Positions 1 through 12,889 of a DNA stretch of 64,000 nucleotides are shown piece by piece. Below the pieces are notes generated by a model. It saw nothing but the letters and a program-made list of their open reading frames with translations. It had not been told where the DNA came from and did no database searches. Where the stretch lies: the NCBI RefSeq assembly GCF_964199755.1, contig NC_133903.1, forward strand, positions 6,403,001 to 6,467,000, written 5' to 3'. The number at the start of each line of letters is the position of its first letter. Position 1 is the stretch's first letter. Position numbers and translations under genes: made by a program. The DNA comes from Larus michahellis (Eukaryota; Chordata; Aves; Charadriiformes; Laridae).

Positions 1-1910
1 GGAGAGCTGGACGCTGCCTGGGTTCGTGCCGGGACAGCAGCAAAACTCTACATTTCTCCTCACTGGTCCTTGCTGATGGAGCCTCCCAGTACAGCACCGG
101 CGGCTCGTGTAAATCTTCGAATTAAAAAAACCCCAAAACCAAAATCCTGCTGCAGTCTGTTTTAATCACCTGCTAGTTTAATTTAACACCACCAATATAA
201 AAACATTCCCAGCATAACTCATCTGCAAACAATTTGAGTTCTCCCTTATATAACTCAGGTCCACCTACAGCTTTAATGGTTGTTTTGTTTCTTATTTAAT
301 TCTGCAAGGATGTGAAAAACCCCTTTTCTGTCGTGACAGCTGTCTCCTGCCTCTGATCCAGGGCTCTGAGCTATGGGGGATGGGCGGTGGTACAGCAGAG
401 CTTTGAGGAGCTGGGGCACATCAACACCTGGAGGAGAGACGGGGGACCTTTCTGGGGACCTCAGCTGAGATGTCCCCTGCCCGGCTGGGTCAGGGAGGGA
501 TGGGAAGGCTTTGAAAGGGTTTTGAAAAAGCAGAGTTGTTCCCAAGGTGCTGTCGCATCTCAACCCTCCTTACGTAAGGCAGAGACTGTTTCCAAAAAAA
601 AAAAAAAAAAAAAAGAAATATGGCATGACCTGGTCAGCATGTGCCCCCGTGGACTGGTGAGGTGTGAAGTGCTGGGGTCTGGCACAGGGCAGGCAGCAGA
701 GAAGGAGGACGGCGGGGGAGGAATATTTAAAGCACCGAGTTTTGACCTGAAGTGGTGAAGGGCACTGCGAGAGGACAAAACACACCTTTCCCCTCCTGAT
801 GTTCTCAGGACAATCAAAAGCCTTGCTTTTATTTTTCAGCCTTAGTGCAGGAATGATGCTGGAGCTTGCACTGTATGGGATATCCATCTCTTTTAACTTC
901 CTCTTTTACAATTAATAGGAGGCAGTTGCAAAACAGAAAAAGAAAAAAGAAAGGGAAAAAAAACACCGAAAACCTCCAAATTCAGAGCCAAAACCTGGTT
1001 TTAAATAAAGCCACCAATGTGTTTTTTTCCAAGGGCTGGAAATGACAAAATGTGCAATTTCAGCTAAGAAAGTGTGGGCACTAAAATTGAAGAACATTGG
1101 TGCAGTGCTGCTCTGCCTCGGGGTCAGGGAGGTGTGTGACATTCAGCACGCTCTGAAACCCCCGTGTCCTCTCCCTGCTGTCCCGAGTGACTTTGTCTCC
1201 GCAATCCCTCGGAGAAGAACAATCTGTGCTACATCCCCCATTATCTCCTGGCTCAGGGATGATCCTGCCGGCATGCAGCATGCATGACCCTGCCATGCCG
1301 TGCTCAGTTCTGCAGGCTCTTCACTCCACAGTGGCCACCAGCCCTCCTGAGGGACTCACATGTGGCCAGGACCACTGTACGCTCTTCTGCAGATGGGCCA
1401 GCCCAGGCAGGACAGTGCTGGCCAGCTTCTCTGAAGATGCCCTTGGCTCAGCCTCCTTCGGAGATGGTCTCCACGCCTCCCATCCTGCACAGACCCTGAT
1501 GGCACCCTGGCTGTATTTCCTGCAGTCAGACAGAGAAGTCGGTAATTCAGTCCCAATTACTGTGAAATAGCAGCAACTTGCTCTCCAGCCATTTCTGGGA
1601 GTCGTGGAAAAGTCAGTGCAAAACACACCACCACCAAATAGGTAGTGATGGGAGAAGACTGTCTGCAAACACACGCTGCGGAAGGTTCACCCTTGTGCCT
1701 GTGCTTGACCTCCCCTTCCTTTCCCCGTCAAAGAATGCTAATACTCATCACATCCTGCCATGGATGCTTTGGCATAAGGCGTTACCCCCTAAACCTATGA
1801 AGCAGGGAGGGAAAACAGCATCACTTTCCTGGGACTGGCCCCAAATCTGCTGTCACAGAACCGAAGAGCCCCGGTTTGTTTTTCAGCAGGAAAGTGCATG
1901 GGACAGGGGA
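1..1910. other. Intergenic, no gene seen
   Basis: No spliced or unspliced coding signal stands out here. Open frames are short and overlap on both strands without family resemblance. A 21-base A run lies at 594-614. By human gene order this is the side facing CACNA1H, but no calcium-channel exon is visible. Confidence 0.5.
594..614 (+). repeat. Poly-A run (21 bases)
   Basis: An uninterrupted A homopolymer. No recognised retroposon body precedes it, so it may simply be a homopolymer or the tail of an insertion too old to recognise. Confidence 0.8.
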
Positions 1911-2084
1911 GTGACTTGCCCAGAGAGGTGGTGGAGGCCCCATCCCTGGAGACATTCAAGGCCAGACTTGATGAGGCTCTGAGCAACCTGGTCTAGTTGA
2001 AGATGTCCCTGCTGACTGCAGGGGGGTTGGACTAGATGACCTTTAACGGTCCCTTCCATCCCAACACATTCTATGATTCTATGA
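1911..2084 (+). mobile_element. CR1 LINE, 3'-terminal fragment
   Basis: The segment carries the conserved end of the CR1 reverse-transcriptase frame (cagagaggtggtggaggccc, then the 'catccctggag' and 'gaggctctgagcaacctg' blocks). The 3' UTR signature 'ggttggactagatgacctt' follows, and the element ends in two copies of the ATTCTATG tail unit. It is 5'-truncated, as most CR1 copies are. The frame is broken and non-functional. It lies on the + strand. Confidence 0.93.
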
Positions 2085-5000
2085 CATCTTCCCTTGGTGC
2101 TGGTCTGTCCCCAGGCACCCGGACACACACCTGCACCTTCCCCCAGCACCACTGCAGGGGCAGTTGCCATTGCTTCACCCCTTCAAAATGCTTTTGCCAC
2201 CTTTACAGCTCATGCACAAGAGCCAGAGATTTTATCGTGGGCTTGGTTTATTTTTTAATCCTTTCTCCTGCCTAACAAGATGCTGAAATCTCCCAAAGAA
2301 AAATTATTTCCATGTGATGCAGCACTTTCTCTCTTGGCTGGAACACTGGATGTGGTTTTGGGTCTGTGGTTTTTTGATACATTTTTTTACTTTTTTATCC
2401 ACAAATCTTTTGGTCTTCATTTCCATCATTGTGAGAGGCACCGTGCAAGCCGACAGACTGGCTGCAAGTCCTAAGGAAACTACAGCAGGACAAAAACGCA
2501 GTAACCCAGCACGAGTTGATGCAAGCAAAGAAACAAGAAAAAAACCCTGCTTTTGCAAACAACCTAGCTGCTGGGTTTCATAAGGAGCCGGACTGATTTT
2601 CAGTGTTTCATTTGGACTCCAGCTAGGAAGCTGCAGCCGCCACTGAGAACGAAAAAACCTGAATGAACGGCAGCTTTCATATTATGCATCCTGCTAAGCA
2701 ACACCAAGGAAAGTAAGAGACAGGGGGTTCTGACTCACAAGGTAAGTTAAATGGATCTGAATAAGTTGGGGGCAGGGGGGGGAAATACTATTGCTATAGG
2801 GAACAAAGTGTTCCCACCCTGCAGAAGCAGGTTGCTTGGGTGAGTCATAATAAAAAGAGGTGGTCTCTGCCTGCGCTGCTTCGTCTCGCTTTTTTCCGCT
2901 TCGCTGCAGCAGGTGAAGTTTAGTGCAAGGCCAGGTCATTGCTGAGCTGGCTTTGATTTGTTCCTACTAACACTCCTTGTTTCATGAGCCACCCTTAGCA
3001 CTCCAGAACCGTGCTTTCTTCTCGTCTGGCTTTGCTCTCAGCTGTGGCTAAGTGGTGGGATGGAGAGGGTGCCCCATCCCACACGGCTCCATCTGATGCA
3101 GGCGCCGCGGGAGCCCAGGGCAGGAAAGAGCCGTTTCCTGGCGTCCTCTGCAGACGTGGAAACTCTCAGGAGACTCTGCTTCTCCAGCCTCGCCAGGGAA
3201 CTGCAGCCGTTTGAAATGTGCTGCTTGTTCCTGAGTCGGAGCAGAGGTTTGCCAGGACGGGACAGACCGGTCGCTGCCAGCAGCCGTGTCCTGGTGCTCC
3301 CACCCACCCAGGCAGGACAGCACCGCACGGGACCCGCTGCAGGGACACCTCTGCCTGCTTTATTTCGGCACACAGAAAGCTGAGTTCCCGGAGCGGCTGA
3401 GTCAGAGGTGGCAAGTCACGGGAAAGCTGCCTTTCTGCTGGGAAGGGCGAAGGAGGGCTGGGTGCCGTCCACTTTGTCAGGACAATTTGCTCTATCAGAG
3501 AAGCTGCCCTGGGAATGACTTACTGTAACTTGCCCCGTGCCTCGGCAGCGCCGGGCTGAATCACCGTCTGGGCTTGCTACCAAGATGGGACCACTTTCAA
3601 GGAGCCGCCTAACCTGGAGCAGGGCCATTTCCAGGACATTCCTGGCACTGGTGGTGCAGGCAGGGCTGAGGAGAAAGAGAGAGGGAACAGTTGTTTGTTT
3701 AGGGACCAGCAAACATCCTTTTGCTGGTCTGTGCTGAGGTAAGCGTGATGACAGCTCCTGTTGCAGCCCAGGAAAGACTGTACCATGTGAAGACGCAGGT
3801 GCCCAGGTGCATGGGACCGTTTCCACACAGGCACAGCCTCTTCTCCCACTGCGCCTGCAGGGGACGGTGTTAAATCCATACAATCCTCCAGGTCTGAGCA
3901 TGTGCAGGTGACAGGAAGGGATGTTTGCTTGGGATCCTCATCTCTTCCCATGCCTGGAATCGCAGCTGGAGAGAGCACGTGGTGACCGCATGAACTGCTG
4001 CCGCTCAGGGGCACGGACTAGTGGGGATGAAGGTGTTTCAACGCTCGTCCCAGGACAGAGGAATTGGGGCAATTCACCCACACTGGAAATAGGCACACAC
4101 TAAAAAAGTACCAGAAAATAAAAACCAAACCATATAATTAGAAGCAGAGCTACAAATTCACTGGCTAAGTGTTCAGCCAGGCCGTTACAAATATGGATGC
4201 AGGTAACATCCCCGGACATCTCCATGGACGGATCCTGGCTTTGCCTCTGTTCCTGCCCCGCTCACAACTCGCAGGGCTCGAACCGCCCTGGCTGTTTCCA
4301 GCAGCGCTCCCAGTTCTTCTGCTTCACCCCAGCCCCTTGTATAAACACTGCGGACAAGAGGGCGTTAACATTGGTCATCTGCAAACCACTACAGACAGCG
4401 GAAATTTTTAAACCACGTTGCTTTTCGGCTTCCAAATATTCTTGTCTGTGAGCCCTCAAGTCACTCGGTGGCTGCAGACGGGCTCCGGATGCTCAGCTCG
4501 AGTGAAGCCTCTCTGCAGCATCGTGTCGGAGAGGAACTGCCCCACGCCCAGCTCTGGCACTGCGGGCAGAGGAACCGCTGAGCTGTGGCAGCTTTGCCTT
4601 GGAAAACACACAAGCTCCTTGAGCGTTTTGGGCTTTTCTACAATAAGTTGCTCATGAAGAAATTTTAGACCCTCCTGGGGAAGAAAATAAAAAAACACCC
4701 GAGCAAATAATTTCCAAGAGGAAGTCCAGCGTCCAGACAAACCCAGCCCTAACGATGCTTCGTTTCCTGCTGCTGGCGGTGCAAGGAGGTCTGGAGCAGT
4801 GAGAAGGTTAAGGCTTGAAAGAAGACAAAAGGTAAAAAAGCAGAACCGGAATAGTTTCCATCTCTGGAACGATGCCGAGGCTCAATGCTGACACATCCAT
4901 GTGTTTTCCATCTCTGCGGCGCAAGAAAGGTTTTAGTCTTAACCGCTCTCTTGGGTTTTCAGTTAAGATTTGCCACTAATTAAAAAGGGCAGCGGCTGGT

Positions 5001-8000
5001 GTTGTCCTGTGCGCCGTGAATTTAAAGCAAAGATAGTCATAGGTTGCTTTTCCGAGTGAACCCTTAGGAATAACAGGAAGGAAAATGCAAGTAGAAGTTT
5101 AAAGCGCAGCTCAGGGATCCGAGAGCAATTTCTGCCTCGTGAACTCTCAATATCGCAACAGCACAGTTATTGGTGGGATTTACTCTTCGAGCATCCCTGC
5201 AAGGTAAGGATGTACTTCCACTGTACCCAGTGAAAACCCGGGCTGGGGTAGGTTAAGGTACCTTTGCCTTGACCTATACATCCCGCAGGGGCTGCTTGTG
5301 GTGCCGATGGACCAGACAAGGTTTGGCCAAGATTAAGCTTCAGGTTGCAAACTCCACGTTGTGGAGTGTTGTGCTACTGTGGTTGCCCAACCACAGGGAA
5401 AAACCTTTTGGTCCAGCCTCCAGGCTGACTTGCTTTGCATTCTTGCTTTATTTTCTCTCTGCGCAGAGCAAGTAAGCTATTTTTGCAGATATTACGGGGA
5501 TTTCTTATCATTTGTATTGCCCAGATGTGCTACTTTACATCAAAGCATTAAAATTCTTCAGGTACACAGAATCATTAAAAAGCTTTGCGTGAGCCTCATA
5601 CTTAAGCTGTCTACCTTGAGCTATAAGATTAAACTCAATCATGAACCAAAAAAATCAATCAAGGTGCTCTCTCCAGCTGTAATAGTGTCAAGAAAATATA
5701 TTTAAATAACAAGTTGCACACAAGAAGAAAGAATCACATCATTTAACTCCCTGGACTGGAACTAATGGCTTCTGCCCTTCCCTAGCAAAGGTTTGTGGCA
5801 TCTCTAAAGCCCCGCATGGGAGGAATTTGGCTTTTTTTTTTTTGCTGGAAGACACTGGGAATGCTAGGTGTCACTGGAAAACCATCAATTTTGATGCACG
5901 TTGTTCATAGGAGGTAAAAAAAATACGTAAATAAAAAGCTTGATGGATTATATTTTAAGTCAGGGTACTTCCAAGGTCAGCGCAGAGTGAAATACGTTAT
6001 TTAATCATCTGTTCTGCCTTGGATTGAGCATGGTAGACAAAAGCGTCCCTGATTTAGGCATTGCATCCTCACCAGGACTGTGGGCCAGCAGCCGTTAAAG
6101 GGTTCGAATTGCCGGCTCTGGTGAGGAAGACAAACACACCCGTCCAAAAGGGTCCGAACACTGGGAGTGTTTGAATTCAATGCAAAGAGACTGGTATTTT
6201 CACTTGCTTTTTCTTCTTGTTTTGGGCCTGGCAGAAATACCTGAACAAACAGTCCCTTTCGGTAATATTTCAATCTTGTCTTTCTACTCAGAAATTCAGA
6301 AGGGAAGAAAAGGGACAGAAAAAGCAAACAGTCTTTTTAAACCTTAGCTAAAGGGTGGTTTCAGTCAAAGAAAACCTTCATTACGTTTAAACAGCTCTCC
6401 AACAATAACACATATTCTAGTGTTATAAGGGACACAACCACCAGTCATCCTCATCACCAAAATTCACTGAAATTAACTGCCTTTTCATCAAGTTCAGATA
6501 TCTCCTTTCATCATTCATAAATTTTCGTTTTGCACATGCAGAATTCCTTCCTTAGCACCAGATTAACATCACCCTGGGTTTCATCCTGGCTCCGCTCGCA
6601 GAGGCTGGGGACCGTGCTGTGTTTCATGGCTTTGGAGTGGGGAGGCTTGAAAGTCTCATGGGAAGAGCAAGTCATTTATCTTGAAATGACCTCTTGCAAC
6701 CAAGCAGGTTGCGCGCTCAGCCTTGTGGTGAGCTTTCTGCTTAGCGAGCATTTTGCAAAAAGAGTTTACATTTTTTCTACCTGCCGCTGCAAGCTTTTCA
6801 ACTGAAATGTTTCAAACTCATCAATCGTCAATCAACTGTTTCAAAATGAAGCCAAGCTAAAAGCAGAGCCAAAGAAGCTGAACTGAAAAAATGGTTTTGA
6901 GAGAGAGGGGGCTGAGACCATCTTCTTTTCCTCAGGTGAAACATTTACAGACTTCAAAGTTTCCAAAGACATGAGACTAGTTTTCCTCCCAGCCACTAGA
7001 ATGCCTGCATGTTTGTCATCATCTCTGGGTTTTTCTACACGACAGGAAAAACAAGATTTCTGAATCAAATCAGGTTGCGATTTGCAGGTTCCCCACACAG
7101 AAAACAAGAATTTATACTTCCAGTTTTAATCTGTTGCTTTCGGGATGCTCCTGTCCATCTCTCGAGTGGTGTTGTGAAGGATGACCAAAGAGGAATGTAC
7201 TCAGTTTTGCAGCCTCGGGTCATTCAATGCGGGACTAATGCATCATTTTAGGCACTAACGAGCATGTCGGATCCCGGTGGGAAGAAGGATGGATGTCCCT
7301 CCCGGTGCAGGGATCTGAATGATGTGCAGGAGAGGCAGCCTCCCTGCCCGTGCTCTGGTGAGTCAAGGCCACAGCAGAGCAAAGCCGACTCTGGTGTTTG
7401 CTGTCTTCCCAAGAAGATAAACCTGTGCAGCTGAAGTCAAATCCATCATTGCCACATTTGACAAAATAAGGTCACAATAATTATCTTTAAGGGAAAAAAA
7501 CAAATGGCTAAAAACAACCCTTCACTTTACCTTACCTCATAGGCCTTAAATTCTGAGCTTCATCGTTTTTGTATTTTTTTTATTTTTTTATTTATTTTTT
7601 TTAAGGCATCAGATTTGACTTCCCTACCACCACAAGAGTTATATTTGCCTCTCCCCTGAAATTTGGCTCAAATCATTCTTTTCTCCAGACTAACATGATC
7701 TTATTATAAGGAAATCCTTACCAGGTTGTTTCCTTTCCTGTTGCATATTTGATTTCTCTGGTTTGGGGTTTTTCCTTCACCTGCTCTCCAGTTTCGTGCT
7801 GGGTATCTTCCAAACGTAATCCCATGCTGCTGAATTCATTGTCTTTTTCTTGCAGTCCTCTTGGACTCCTTTCAGTCCAGCGCTTTCCTATTTTACTTCT
7901 TCTCCTGGCCTTTCTTGCCTGTTATGAGCAGATTGCAAACCTGAAACTCTGTTTATTCACATATGTCATTAAGGTTTCCCATAACCACAGATACTGCAAC

Positions 8001-8199
8001 GAAATGCATATTTCTGCCACTTCAATGAGCTAACTTCACTAACTTTTTGAAGGAAAATGAGGTGTAGGGGTGTCAGCTCTAGGATGCCCTGAACTGACTG
8101 GATTATTGCTTCATTTGCTTCATTTTTTTCCCCAAAAGCAATTTCTAGCCAATAACTTGAGTAATTGTTCTTCATGAATCATGCAAGTGGCCGTGATTT
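2085..8199. other. Intergenic, left of C1QTNF8
   Basis: No gene is supported. The stretch 3040-3560 is moderately CpG-rich (for example 'gcgccgcggg' near 3102), but it has no convincing exon and falls short of the island at 49.2-50.4 kb. A T-rich low-complexity run sits at about 7563-7604. The remainder is ordinary unique sequence with short chance frames. Confidence 0.45.
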
Positions 8200-9000
8200 C
8201 TTCAACGGGTGCTTGGATTACCGTAATGTAAAATGTGCACAGCCCGAACACTGATTTTTCACCCAGACTTTTTTTTTTTTCCTTAAGCCACTTCTAAAAA
8301 TAGGAAAGTCATTCATCTTAGGGAGAATAATGGCCTATAAAAATGTAAAGTAATTTCTTCATATTTATGAATCCTTTCCCTTCCGCCCATTATGAATACC
8401 CCTCTTAATGAATGCTCTTTCTCCTTCATGAGGGTATTATGAGCAATTATGTCCTCTGGTTTTAATGTTCTGATAATGTAATCCAACGGCCTATACTTTA
8501 TCCCCAGGTTATTGATTACCCACGCTCCTGAGAAGGGCTAAATAGATTTTAGTCCCACAGAGGACTGCGACTCTCAGCGACCATGGGGTCTTCTTTGGAC
8601 CATTACGTATACGCACAAACTTTAATCACAGCAGAGGAGACTCCAGAAACATTATCTGGACCCCCAAATGCTCTCCATGGTGCAAAACTTTCTGTTCTGG
8701 TCACGTACGGGCTGGTTATTTATGGCCTGCTGTCCATTTAGACTTGCATTGCTTTTCTGTTCCTGTTTGGCAGCACAAAGATGGCTTAAGAAGAGAATGA
8801 AAATTAAAAAGGACTTAATGAAAATGAAATTCATGCCTTGAACACTGATATAAAAGGAGTATTAATCCCTCCTCAGACTTGTACCTGGAATGAGGTACGA
8901 TTATGAATAGAAAGATCATTTCAAGTTATGACAGATTTGATGAAAGGACTTTCACTGCTGTCAGACGGAAAGTTATTATGCTGCTGCTAATAAGTATTCA
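8200..9000. other. AT-rich block, possible conserved non-coding element
   Basis: This block is rich in TAAT, ATTA and TATTTATGAA-type words and has almost no long open frames or repeats. Its texture resembles vertebrate enhancers that bind homeodomain or POU factors. That is an impression from composition only; no alignment was available. It lies about 1.2-2 kb upstream of C1QTNF8. Confidence 0.2.
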
Positions 9001-10139
9001 TCAGGTTTCCAGGGAGCTGGATTACACCAAGTAATAAAAGGTGTGAATGACAGTTCTTTTGGGGCAGGTAAGAACTAGAAGAAAGCATCTCCCAACAATG
9101 CTGGTACAATCCAAGTACCTTGCCCTGTACCGACACTTTTTTTTCATATTTTCCCAACTGGTCCATTTTGTGCCCAGTGAAGCCTTTGTAGAGCTCCAAG
9201 GCAGGATTCTCTCCCTCCCTCTGCTGATGGGACCTGTGTGTTCCTTGAGCTATTTCTGAAAGCTCAGGCCATCTAGCTACTACCTGCCCAAACCATTCCA
9301 GGAATTAAAGCTGGTAAAACAGGAACTGTAAAAGCTGTTCCCAGCCTGAGGTTAGCAAGAGTCCATCCAACTAATTGGACTTTGGATAAGATCCAAAAGG
9401 CATCAGTCCAAAATCTGTCTTGTATGAAACACCACTGCAATCACTAGAATGACACTAATTACACATGGAATGAGGCAGCAGTTGCCTGTCCCCAGCTCCA
9501 ATCCCTCCCTAGGAAGGAGGTCGATGGGGAGCTAGAGAAAACTCACCTCCTTTGCACCACCTGAAACATTTTCTCTCTGTTCGTTTCACCCAGTATTCAG
9601 GGCTTTTGGAGCTCACCAGTAGCAGATGAAAATGTAATAGATGATCTCAAAAACTAGTGTTTGTGCAGAGCAAATCCCAGTACAGTCTGTTTGTTGTGGC
9701 TGTTTGGGTTTCCATTCTGCATACCGGCAAATAAAAATGGAAAGTGTACACAGAAATTCTGCTAGGAGCAGCACATGGATGTGGTCAAAGTCAGGCAGCG
9801 AGTGTGCCTTGAGGAGAGCTTGCTGTGACAGCTTTAAGCGTGTCAGCCTTGAGTTTCTGATCTCAGCAGGTTTTGTTTGGTTTTTTTCTTTTGTTTACCT
9901 GGTGTCTCTTGTCAGACATTTCAACTGTAGGTAATGAAAGACAGGGATTGCCTTTTCCGTTGCTTGTAAACAGTACGCAGTGGGGCACCCTTCCTACCTG
10001 GAGTCTCCTGGTGCCACTGCAAGATAAGCTAATAATTAATCAGAAGAAATACACCTTGCAGTAGCATTAACAGATGGCCCATCAGAAGCTCTGATTTGAA
10101 TCACCGTGTTAATCATTTCTGTTCCTTTGCTTGGTCCAG
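9001..10139. other. Immediate upstream region of C1QTNF8
   Basis: The proximal promoter or 5' untranslated intron of C1QTNF8 must lie here or further left. No TATA box or CpG island is obvious. The end of the block (about 10117-10139) reads like a splice acceptor, with a pyrimidine-rich run followed by 'ttggtccag'. This suggests that an upstream non-coding exon is spliced in and that the true promoter is farther away. Confidence 0.35.
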
Positions 10140-10154
10140 CTGGCTCTACTGAAG
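10140..10154 (+). other. C1QTNF8: C1QTNF8 5' UTR portion of first coding exon (predicted)
   Basis: An AG at 10138-10139 ends a pyrimidine-rich tract, so the exon plausibly begins at 10140, 15 bases before the ATG. This is a prediction from splice-site shape only. Confidence 0.4.
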
Positions 10155-11714
10155 ATGAGCGAGATGAAGATGTTTCTCCTGCTCTTGGTGTCCACTGCAA
10201 ACGTTGGTGCCATACTGGAAAAGGGTCTGCCGAGACGGGAGCCGCGGCGCCTCTCGTGTGTGCGATGCTGTGGGCCATCTGAGCAGCCTGTCTCCATCAT
10301 CTCCTCCCGATACACAAGGATGAGCAGTGACCCTGCCTATTCGGTACCCAAAGTCCAGCCCACTATAGATATCACCATCCTCAAAGGTGGGTAAAGCTGA
10401 CTACCATGATAACATCCTTTGTCTTACTTGCTTACCCTCATTTTGCAAGCTGTGCTCCTCCCTACACCACGAAACTCATCCACTTTATTTACCCAAAAGA
10501 AGATCAAGGGGTGACATGGCACCCTGTAAATGTGTGCAAATGGGAAGAGTTGGCAAAAGGCTCTAATCCATAAAAAACCTAGAATCATTGGAAGCTCAAG
10601 TTAGGTCACACTAAAAAGTAGATGCAAATGTTGTCACTGAATTGCTAAATGGTAGAGTTAGAGACTAGGCAAAACGCTTACTCACTTTTTCCATTGCACA
10701 TTTTTTCGTCTCAGTAAGGCAGGCAAACAAAAATTAAGCATATAAAGACAGGAGACGTGGCAGGGAGTCCTGCGAGCGGGGTTATGCAGACCAGAAGAAC
10801 CCAACCACCTCTCCCAGGCTCAAATCAGACCTCAGCAAAATCAATAATTTCTCTTGCCCTAACCTCCGCACAAAGTTGCTGGGTTCGTGACTGCTGGATT
10901 CATGTAACCACTCTGGTGAGGTCATGGAGTTTCACTGTTGGGCGTTAAACATTGGCACCACAAGTTCAGTGGGGCCAAGCTTTCAGATGGCATTTTTAGC
11001 CTTATGAGAATTAGGAGTGTGCTGGTGTCTGACCCATGCTTCCAGATATCTGTGCTGGGAAAACAGTGTTTTAGCAGCTGCTGTGCTTGTAGTGTCCAGC
11101 AAGGATGCGTCTGCACCTTGATCTTCTCATGCTTGTGTTTGACAAGGTTTTCCTTTATGCCCGCAGGTGAGAAGGGCGAAATGGGAGAGAGAGGGTACCC
11201 CGGAGCAGTTGGGAAGGAAGGAGAAAGGGGGCTACGTGGCTTTAATGGACGGAAGGGACAGAAAGGCCAGCCTGGCCCGCAAGGCCATTCCTGCAAGCAG
11301 CTCTACGCTGCTTTCTCAGTGGGTCGGAGAAAACCCCTTCATAGCTCAGACTACTTCCAGCACGTCACTTTTGACACCGAGTTTGTGAACCTCTACAAAC
11401 ACTTCAACATGTTCTCGGGGAAGTTCTTCTGCTATGTGGCAGGAGTCTACTACTTCAGCCTCAACGTCCACACCTGGAACTTCAAGGAGACCTACCTGCA
11501 CTTGATGAAGAATGAGAAAGAGGTGGCCATCCTCTACACCCAGCCCAGTGATCGGAGCATCATGCAGAGCCAGAGCCTGATGCTGGACCTGCAGGAAGGA
11601 GAGGAGGTCTGGGTGAGGATGTTCAAGCGGGAGCGAGAAAATGCCATCTATAGTGAGGAGTCAGATGTTTACATCATCTTCAACGGCCATTTAATCAAGC
11701 CAGCCGTAGAGTAG
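10155..11714 (+). CDS. C1QTNF8: C1q and TNF related protein 8 (CTRP8), two coding exons
   Basis: Secreted CTRP-family protein, predicted to form collagen-stalked trimers through its C1q domain. Coding is 10155-10386 joined to 11167-11714, giving 259 residues against about 252 in human. The intron is GT-AG in phase 1, splitting Gly78. Residues 6-19 form a signal-peptide core. Residues 20-77 are a short N-terminal region with Cys35, Cys38 and Cys39 and the family block [10 protein letters not shown]. Residues 78-119 are 14 uninterrupted Gly-X-Y triplets. About 122-259 is the C1q domain ([37 protein letters not shown]). LHSSDYFQ and FDTEFVNL resemble CTRP8 more than CTRP6, and the SSTR5 neighbour agrees. 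The ATG at 10155 has A at -3. In-frame ATGs at 10164 and 10170 would also leave a signal peptide, so the exact start is uncertain. CTRP8 has been reported as a ligand of RXFP1 in human; that role is not visible here. Confidence 0.9.
10387..11166 (+). other. C1QTNF8: C1QTNF8 intron
   Basis: A 780-base intron begins with gtgggtaaag and ends with tttatgcccgcag. Joining at these sites restores the ILKG-EKG reading found in the CTRP family and keeps the collagen triplets in register. No repeat or further exon is seen inside it. Confidence 0.88.
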
Positions 11715-12190
11715 TCATTCATCAGCTTTAGGCTCAAAGCTTTGGTAGATACATTAGTGTCTTCCCTCTTAGAAATGCATATGTCTAGTTCCACTAGGAA
11801 GGATTACAGGCCTCCTGGCCTGCTGTCAGGGTTGCTTGTCCATGCCAAGGACACCTGCGTGGATGGAGGTGACTGTGCTTCGAGGTGATGCAAGCTACAC
11901 AAGTACTGAGAAGGCTTCAGCCCTTACGTGCCCTGGAGAAGCAGCACACAGAAGGCCCCAGTTCTGCAGCCCTGTAGAGAGCCCCGGTAATATCCCTGAA
12001 GAGTTTGCCAAGTTGGTAGCAAAAATCTAACCTCTTTGCTCTGCTTTAGAGAAGATACTTTAATTATACTAAGGGTCATCTTCAGATACCAGTTATCTGG
12101 GTGCTAGTTAAGAATTGTCGTTACTCCTACCATAATACTTGGGAATCTTTGCAGTGTGCAGTATTGCTAATAAAAGCCCACACTCGCCAG
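11715..12190 (+). other. C1QTNF8: C1QTNF8 3' UTR (minimum extent)
   Basis: Non-coding sequence after the TAG stop at 11712-11714, running to just past the first canonical polyadenylation hexamer. The 3' UTR may extend to about 12.9 kb if the second hexamer is used. Confidence 0.55.
12169..12174 (+). terminator. C1QTNF8: Polyadenylation signal AATAAA, proximal
   Basis: A canonical hexamer 455 bases after the stop codon. It is the first AATAAA downstream on the coding strand that I noticed. Confidence 0.5.
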
Positions 12191-12889
12191 CACCTACACC
12201 AGGTCTGCTCCACTCAGGTAGGCAAGAACGCACCAGTGTTAAGAACAATATTTTGCACAGTACATTTACCCTAAATTACATTTTTGTTCCATTTCATGTA
12301 ATATTACATTCTGAGAGCATAATGCTAGAATGAGATAAATAGCAGCATATCGATCTGGCAAAGCTTTTTCAGCGGCACATAGTTTTAAGTACAGTTGTAG
12401 CCACGTGCTATAACTTTGCTAGACTTCTGTACTGCTAGCAATACTTCTCACACAAGAACATCCAACATGGCTGGGAATGTGCGTGTTTCCCATTTTAAGG
12501 AAAGTGGTGGGCCCTGCCTTAGGATCCGATTTCAGGGTGCTCATTGTCAACTGGAACTTGAGGCCATGCTCATGTCTGAAAATTATCATTTTATGGCACC
12601 CTCATTTCTGGAAAACGGAGAACAAAACTGGAAAGAAAAAAGGTGCTTTACTGCAATCGGCAATATGTTAGGGGATTTGATTTCTTTTTCCTAAAAAATT
12701 GACGTAACAGTGGAAAGGTACACGCAGCAGTGAGAAACATCGTTTCTCCCAGGTCCTCCTTGCCCCTTCCCCCAGTCTCTCGTTTGCATCCCGAGCCATT
12801 TGTATGAAGGCTACATGAAAAGTTCTTGCTAGGCAAACTGCTTCAGTGCTGTACCTCCCCTATCCACAGCTGTTTGGAAAAGTAGCTGA

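Noticed and set aside
3040-3560. Possible second CpG island
   Set aside because: CpG density is raised but clearly lower than at 49.2-50.4 kb, and no donor or exon of a known gene accompanies it.
6095-6125. ggttcgaattgcc as a possible tRNA B box
   Set aside because: No A box or cloverleaf can be drawn at the right distance upstream, and no T terminator follows.
1-10000. CACNA1H exons expected by synteny
   Set aside because: No calcium-channel segment sequence was seen on either strand. The gene should start beyond the left edge.
10131-10154. Upstream extension of the C1QTNF8 frame to 10131
   Set aside because: The codon at 10131 is TTG, not ATG, and it lies across the apparent splice acceptor. 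The first ATG is at 10155.
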